Below, piece by piece: positions 19,703-23,839 of a stretch of 23,839 bases of DNA. The position numbers and the translations under genes are program-made. The notes beneath the pieces were generated by a model, which worked only from the letters and a program-made list of their open reading frames with translations, did not search any database and was not told the DNA's origin. How positions within the stretch are numbered: the stretch's first letter is position 1; every line of letters starts with the position of its first letter. The DNA lies in IMG/VR virus record IMGVR_UViG_3300035487_000071, positions 1 to 23,839 of that record; one strand, 5' to 3'. Source of the stretch: a virus.

Positions 19703-21404
19703 GGCAGAAGAAGCAACAACAGGTAATCTATTACCCAACGCAGGTGATGGACAATCTAGTTATCAGAATACACAAGACTCTCACACACCTGATAAGGTAG
19801 GTAGTGGTTCAGGTTTTACCATTGATAGTGGTATACAAGCATTTCAAAACGAACTAGAAGCAAAAGGAACTGGTAATGTTACCGCTAATGGTTCACTAGT
19901 CGGTATAACTACAGAAAAAGAAAACGGTGGTCAGTTTAATATAACTGCTGATAGTTTAGATGGTGGTGTATCACTTAATTCACTTACCGAAGTACAGAAT
20001 TGCGAATGGTTAGGTTCTACTAGTCGTTGTGGTTCAGCAACTGCTGGGGCAGATAGTTATAAAACAATATTAAAAATACTAGATGACAACAACAATGTCC
20101 TTGCGACTACCTCTATAACTAGAAATAATGACGCCGGTTACGGTGTTAACTCATATACATATAGCGATACAATTGCTCACAACGGAACAGGTGCAAGAAA
20201 GTGGGATTGGCAATGGCAAGGTATAGATGGTAACAATACTAGTGCAACTGCTTCAGTAGGACCTAACTTATTAGGTGCAAGTCTAACTGCTACTCTAGCA
20301 GATATAAATTTTCAACAACTAACAGAAGAACAATCAACTAACATATCATCAGCGAATACGCAGATAGAAGAATCACAAACAGCATTGACAGAAGTATTTA
20401 AAGATGTAAAACAATTTAAACCTGAAGTTAATATAGAAATTGCACCTAGAATAGAAAGACAAGAAGTTAAGATAGAAGAATTTAAAGCACCTGCTATAGA
20501 AATGAAGAAACTAGAAACTATGGTAATTGAACAATTTAAACAGATAATCGTAAAGGAAAATTTAGTACAAGAATTTAATACTGCTCTCGTTGAAGAGAAT
20601 ATAACAGAAGAACAATTTTTTGAAGAAGTAGGTAATATGATGAAGGAAGAACTCAATGTTGTTCCGGAACCTAAAGTAAAAGAACCTAAAATGGAGGAAA
20701 ATAATGTTGTAGCAAAGAAGTCTAATTTAGAAGAAGAGACTATCAAAGAGGAACCTAAAGTAAAAGGTGAACCTAAAGTAGAAAACGAACCTAAAAAAGA
20801 GGAATCAAATGCAAGTAATTCAACTGAACCAAAACCCGAAACTACTAAAGAAAATGAGACAAGTAGTGAGAATAAACCTGAGGAGAGTGAAAACACAGAA
20901 GAGAAGTCAAATGAATCTTCTATGGATGAAGATACGGAAACAGAAGGAGAGGAGACGAAGAAGACTAATGAAGAAAAATTGGATGCAGATGAGACTGGAA
21001 CAACAAAGAAAGCAGATGTTGATAGCGGAGATGAGAAATCTATTGCAAGCAGCATAAGTGCTAAAGTAGAAAAGATTATTAAGAAATTAGAGAATACATT
21101 GATGACGGTAGACCAGAAAGTAAAAGCAGTACAATTTATAACACTAAGGGCAATGAGCGATGAAGCTCCTGATATGTCTTCATATAAAAATCAGTCCTTT
21201 TACTCTTCTACACAACTTCCTGATGGCAATGTAGATTTCTTTAATCAACTAAATATAGAGCAAACACAAATATATACAGGTGTTACCTTAGCAAAATATA
21301 CTGATAACGATCCGTTGACTAGTCAGCGTGTAGAGTTAGACAGAATTAAGACTGAGGAAACCAGATTACAGATTGAATTAAAACAATTAAGGGAACAACT
21401 ATGA
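19635..21404 (+). CDS. Large exported acidic protein with signal peptide
   Basis: This encodes 589 residues. A signal peptide (1-24, likely cut after IKA) is followed by a beta-rich domain (30-220) with a single Cys pair (CEWLGSTSRC) and Gly/Asn-rich strands, like an adhesin or glycan-binding module. A helical region (225-345) and a long Glu/Lys/Ser/Pro stretch (about 346-470) with EPKV repeats follow. A C-terminal helical domain ends in a coiled coil (ELDRIKTEETRLQIELKQLREQL). RBS AGGAG sits inside the overlapping mini-gene. It is probably periplasmic or surface associated. Function is unknown. Confidence 0.72.
   Translation: MRGLNLINLLTTLILIISVNEIKAEEATTGNLLPNAGDGQSSYQNTQDSHTPDKVGSGSGFTIDSGIQAFQNELEAKGTGNVTANGSLVGITTEKENGGQFNITADSLDGGVSLNSLTEVQNCEWLGSTSRCGSATAGADSYKTILKILDDNNNVLATTSITRNNDAGYGVNSYTYSDTIAHNGTGARKWDWQWQGIDGNNTSATASVGPNLLGASLTATLADINFQQLTEEQSTNISSANTQIEESQTALTEVFKDVKQFKPEVNIEIAPRIERQEVKIEEFKAPAIEMKKLETMVIEQFKQIIVKENLVQEFNTALVEENITEEQFFEEVGNMMKEELNVVPEPKVKEPKMEENNVVAKKSNLEEETIKEEPKVKGEPKVENEPKKEESNASNSTEPKPETTKENETSSENKPEESENTEEKSNESSMDEDTETEGEETKKTNEEKLDADETGTTKKADVDSGDEKSIASSISAKVEKIIKKLENTLMTVDQKVKAVQFITLRAMSDEAPDMSSYKNQSFYSSTQLPDGNVDFFNQLNIEQTQIYTGVTLAKYTDNDPLTSQRVELDRIKTEETRLQIELKQLREQL
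20667..20800 (+). repeat. Degenerate GAACCTAAAGTA repeats (EPKV coding)
   Basis: GAACCTAAAGTA or GAACCTAAAA-type units occur at 20667, 20682, 20751, 20769 and 20787. They encode EPKV/EPKM/EPKK units in the acidic linker of the exported protein. They suggest slippage-driven expansion of a disordered spacer. Confidence 0.6.
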
Positions 21405-21733
21405 TAAAACAATTAAAAGATAACTTGGCAAGTGTGGCAGCTTTAATCGCAGCCGTAGTTGCTATTGGTGGTGGATTCGTTAAATACGGAGAGTTGACTA
21501 CTAAAATGAACGCAATGGAAGAAAGAAAAGGTGTTAACATTGCACCTCTACAAGAAACTATTAAATCATTACAAATTAAAATTACGGAATTAGAAGGTAA
21601 AATACCTGCTGATATTTCTGGTAGTGTACAAAAGAACAAGACAGCAATTAAAATAAACGAAAAAGAAGTCGAAGTCTTAAAACTACAGATACAAGAACTT
21701 AAATTAAAAGCAAAAAATCCGCTAGCGGGTTAA
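21401..21733 (+). CDS. Membrane-anchored coiled-coil protein
   Basis: This encodes 110 residues. An N-terminal span (about 9-29, ASVAALIAAVVAIGGGFVKYG) is followed by a coiled-coil body with heptads in ETIKSLQIKITELEGK and EKEVEVLKLQIQELKLK. The ATG overlaps the upstream stop in ATGA, so translation is coupled. The layout is spanin-like or a membrane scaffold. It may pair with the exported acidic protein, whose C-terminus is also a coiled coil. Confidence 0.68.
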   Translation: MIKQLKDNLASVAALIAAVVAIGGGFVKYGELTTKMNAMEERKGVNIAPLQETIKSLQIKITELEGKIPADISGSVQKNKTAIKINEKEVEVLKLQIQELKLKAKNPLAG

Positions 21734-21756
21734 TTGACTTTGGGAGAATAATCGCT

Positions 21757-22242
21757 ATGTCTACAACAACAGGTAACGGTAACGGTGAAACTAGGTCAAC
21801 CATAACCACACTATCAAAAGAAGTGTACGATAACCGTACAAGTATAGAGGTGTTGAAGTCCGAACTTCAGCAAAGTAATCAAGTGCATAAAAGACTAGAC
21901 ACAGCGATTGATAAGTTAACTGGTATCAGTAGTGGTATTAAGCAGATGTTAGCCGTACATGAAGAGAAATTAAATCAAGCAGAAAAACTAGATGAAATTA
22001 TCTTTTCAAAGTTAAAAGACAGACAAGAAGATACTGAAAGTAGATATAGACAATTAAAAGATAATATAGATATGACTGAAAAGCGTATTATGAATGAAAT
22101 ACGAAGTATTAAGAACTCTCTAGGAGAAAAGGTAAATATGCTAGAGAAGTGGAAGTACTTAATTATTGGTGGTTCTATAGTAATCGGTTTTATTTTAGCA
22201 AGAAACTTCCCATTAGTCGTGGAGTTAATGAAAGTCACATAG
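21757..22242 (+). CDS. Coiled-coil protein with C-terminal membrane anchor
   Basis: This encodes 161 residues. Coiled-coil heptads run from about 15 to 130 (STITTLSKEVYDNRTSIEVL, then KRLDTAIDKLTGISSGIKQML and MLAVHEEKLNQAEKLDEIIF). A C-terminal span (about 134-152, YLIIGGSIVIGFILA) ends in LVVELMKVT. The block resembles a conserved family of marine T4-like phages, function unknown. The body is cytoplasmic if the tail anchor inserts in the usual way. It closes the envelope cassette before a promoter. Confidence 0.68.
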   Translation: MSTTTGNGNGETRSTITTLSKEVYDNRTSIEVLKSELQQSNQVHKRLDTAIDKLTGISSGIKQMLAVHEEKLNQAEKLDEIIFSKLKDRQEDTESRYRQLKDNIDMTEKRIMNEIRSIKNSLGEKVNMLEKWKYLIIGGSIVIGFILARNFPLVVELMKVT

Positions 22243-22246
22243 GTGC

Positions 22247-22275
22247 TTGACAAATAGCGTAAGATATAGTATAGT
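22247..22275 (+). promoter_or_regulatory. Host-like promoter for primase and nrdA
   Basis: TTGACA (22247-22252), 17-base spacer, TATAGT (22270-22275), with the GCTTGACA core shared by the other host-like promoters. The -10 is buried in the dyad at 22263-22287. TACTAT (22279-22284) next to GTGTG is an alternative -10 but would be too far from this -35. Confidence 0.6.
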
Positions 22276-22287
22276 GTGTACTATATC
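22263..22287. promoter_or_regulatory. Perfect 9-bp dyad over the -10, operator candidate
   Basis: GATATAGTA (22263-22271) and TACTATATC (22279-22287) are exact reverse complements around a seven-base loop. The dyad overlaps the -10 and probable start point, so it is a good operator candidate. It could also fold in the RNA if transcription starts upstream of it. Confidence 0.55.
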
Positions 22288-22309
22288 AATTAAAGATAAG
22301 AAGTGCTAA

Positions 22310-23320
22310 ATGTCAAGTTATACAGATTTAAAATTTATACAAGAAATATCGACCCGGCTAGCTCATTTTAAGAAAAAAGGTGACTATCTATTTAACTTTA
22401 GATGTCCTCATTGTGGTGATAGTCAAAAGTCGAAACTAAAGTCCAGAGGTTATTTCTACCGTAAGAAAAACGATATGTTTTTCAAATGCCACAATTGTGG
22501 TATGGGTCAGAACCTCGCAAACTTTCTAAAACAGATAGACCCAAAAATCTATCAAAATTATCTATTAGAAAGATACAAGTCGGACGCACCTGCAACACCA
22601 AAACCAGAGTTTAAGTTTGATTTTAAACCGAAGATAAAGTTAGAGAACGACTATATATCTCTACTCACTTCAATATCAGATTTAGAAGACGAGCATCCAG
22701 TACGAAAGTATGTGGATAATAGAATGATACCTGAAAAGTATTTTGATAAACTTTTCTTATGTCATAAGTTTTATGAGTGGGCACACAAAATCTCACCTCG
22801 TAAATACAATACAAGTAAGTACGACCATCCAAGACTAGTGATACCGTTCTATGATACAGACGGTAAAGTATTCGCCTATCAAGGTAGAGCCTTTGGTAAT
22901 GAGACACCAAAGTATGTAACCATTAAGTTAGACGAAGACAAAGACAAGATATACGGATTAGAAAGAGTAAACTTTGCACAACACATTTATGTTGTAGAAG
23001 GTCCTATTGATAGTTTGTTTATCGACAATTGTATCGCAGCTGGTGGCGCTGATTTGACACTAGATAGTAAATATAATCCTGAACAGGTGACATATATATT
23101 TGATAACGAACCGAGAAATAAAGAAATAGTAAAGCGAATGGAGAAGATAATTGAATTAGGTTACAACATTTTTATTTGGCCAGAAGATATACAACTCAAA
23201 GATGTTAATGACTTAATTAAGACAGGTGTATCTAAAGTACAACTACAAGAGATTATAAGTATCAACACATATTCAAAATTATCAGCACAACAAGTTTTAA
23301 CAAATTATAGAAAAGCATAG
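22310..23320 (+). CDS. 61: DNA primase, T4 gp61 type
   Basis: This encodes 336 residues. The primase makes RNA primers for lagging-strand synthesis with the gp41 helicase. A zinc ribbon is seen at the N-terminus: CPHC (32-35) and CHNC (60-63), then an RNA polymerase-type domain and Toprim: VVEGPIDSLF (Glu230) and DNEPRN (Asp265, Glu267). WPEDIQLKDVNDLI resembles the later conserved acidic stretch. The length matches gp61. It sits behind its own promoter with only 15 bases before nrdA, so the two are likely cotranscribed. Confidence 0.92.
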   Translation: MSSYTDLKFIQEISTRLAHFKKKGDYLFNFRCPHCGDSQKSKLKSRGYFYRKKNDMFFKCHNCGMGQNLANFLKQIDPKIYQNYLLERYKSDAPATPKPEFKFDFKPKIKLENDYISLLTSISDLEDEHPVRKYVDNRMIPEKYFDKLFLCHKFYEWAHKISPRKYNTSKYDHPRLVIPFYDTDGKVFAYQGRAFGNETPKYVTIKLDEDKDKIYGLERVNFAQHIYVVEGPIDSLFIDNCIAAGGADLTLDSKYNPEQVTYIFDNEPRNKEIVKRMEKIIELGYNIFIWPEDIQLKDVNDLIKTGVSKVQLQEIISINTYSKLSAQQVLTNYRKA

Positions 23321-23335
23321 GAGTAGGAGAGATAG

Positions 23336-23839
23336 ATGACTGAAAAAGAAATTAATGTTATAAAAAGAAATGGCCGTGGACAAGAGCCATTGAATATTGA
23401 CAAGATACACGATATGGTAGAATACGCTTGTGAAGATATAAAAGGTGTATCATCAAGTCAAGTTGAAATGAATAGTGGGTTACAATTTTATGATAATATT
23501 CCTACAGACCAAATACAACAGATTTTAATTAGGTCAGCTTCAGACTTAATATCATTAGAGAATCCAAACTATCAATATGTTGCAAGTAGACTTCTTCTTT
23601 ATAGTCTAAGAAAAAGTATTAATGGTAAACTATGGGACCATCCTCATCTATTTGCTCACACAAAGAAGTGTGTAGATTTAGGTGTCTATGACGCAGACAT
23701 TTTAAATCAATATGATGAAGGCGACTTTGATAGAATGAATACTATGATTGACCACGATAGAGACTATAGCTTTACCTATGCAGGTTTAAGACAAGTTATG
23801 GACAAGTATCTTGTACAAGACAGAAGTAGTGGTGCAATC
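23336..23839 (+). CDS. nrdA: Ribonucleotide reductase class I large subunit (3' partial)
   Basis: The first 168 residues are in the window and the frame runs off the end. The start MTEKEINVIKRNGRGQEPLN with DKIHDMVEYACEDIKG resembles the ATP-cone allosteric domain of NrdA. IQQILIRSASDLISLENPNYQYVASRLLLYSLRK is the conserved N-terminal helical block, and YSFTYAGLRQVMDKYLVQD is close to the expected next block. The active-site Cys lie beyond the window. The enzyme would make dNTPs for the phage. RBS GGAGA precedes the ATG. Confidence 0.9.
   Translation, partial: MTEKEINVIKRNGRGQEPLNIDKIHDMVEYACEDIKGVSSSQVEMNSGLQFYDNIPTDQIQQILIRSASDLISLENPNYQYVASRLLLYSLRKSINGKLWDHPHLFAHTKKCVDLGVYDADILNQYDEGDFDRMNTMIDHDRDYSFTYAGLRQVMDKYLVQDRSSGAI

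Noticed and set aside
20312-21055. Long minus-strand open frame (247 codons)
   Set aside because: It is the antisense of the Glu/Lys-rich linker, which yields Ser/Phe/Leu runs without stops. No ribosome site or neighbours on that strand.
22263-22287. Dyad read as a terminator after the gene at 22242
   Set aside because: The stem is AT-rich and not followed by a T-run; the overlap with a TTGACA promoter fits an operator better.
1-23839. CRISPR array, insertion sequence, integrase or attachment site
   Set aside because: No regularly spaced repeats, no transposase or integrase motifs and no terminal inverted repeats were seen. The tRNA genes have no duplicated 3' end nearby.

Overview
The window is an AT-rich, tightly packed, almost entirely plus-strand stretch of a T4-like (Tevenvirinae-type) marine myovirus genome. 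It starts inside a gp41-type replicative helicase and ends inside a class I ribonucleotide reductase large subunit (nrdA), which is preceded by a gp61-type primase. T4-type late promoters (TATAAATA), two CCA-encoding tRNA genes, and many families typical of marine T4-like phages (MazG-like pyrophosphohydrolase, DUF1353, DUF6267-like, DUF5872/DUF5824-like modules) support this. The low GC and family content resemble myoviruses of SAR11/Pelagibacter or similar AT-rich marine hosts. That host is an inference; there is no host marker here.

Layout. (1) 1-1600: helicase C-terminus, two small genes, tRNA-Leu(UAA) and tRNA-Arg(UCU), with host-like TTGACA promoters. (2) 1606-3024: a large unrecognised protein. 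(3) 3107-11929: one continuous polycistron behind a late promoter. It encodes a ligase-like nucleotidyltransferase, adenylate kinase, MazG-like enzyme, polynucleotide-kinase-like P-loop enzyme, a PAP2/nucleotidyltransferase/NMNAT-like triple fusion, a DUF5872-like protein, a cupin, a large modular protein and an EF-hand-like small protein. (4) 12013-12609: a HAD 5'-nucleotidase with its own host-like promoter. (5) 12672-16220: virion-type and conserved phage proteins, with late promoters, a terminator and 5'-UTR hairpins. (6) 16207-22242: an envelope/lysis cassette with DUF1353, small membrane proteins, an i-spanin/o-spanin pair, two signal-peptide proteins and membrane-anchored coiled coils. 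(7) 22310-23839: primase and nrdA behind a TTGACA promoter overlapped by a long dyad.

The most interesting signal is that several proteins in region 3-5 start with a short segment (MKTFKHIIQE, MKTFREHLKE, MTRYTQTMRE, MDTFKQHLFN...) that matches the layout of the T4 capsid-targeting sequence of internal head proteins (MKTYQEFIAE, cut after Glu10 by the gp21 prohead protease). If real, the nucleotide and nucleic-acid end-processing enzymes here are packaged in the head and delivered with the DNA. Together with the ligase-like, kinase-like and nucleotidyltransferase members this is a candidate, previously undescribed virion-borne repair or metabolism kit.

All functions are read from motifs by eye. 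No database search was run.
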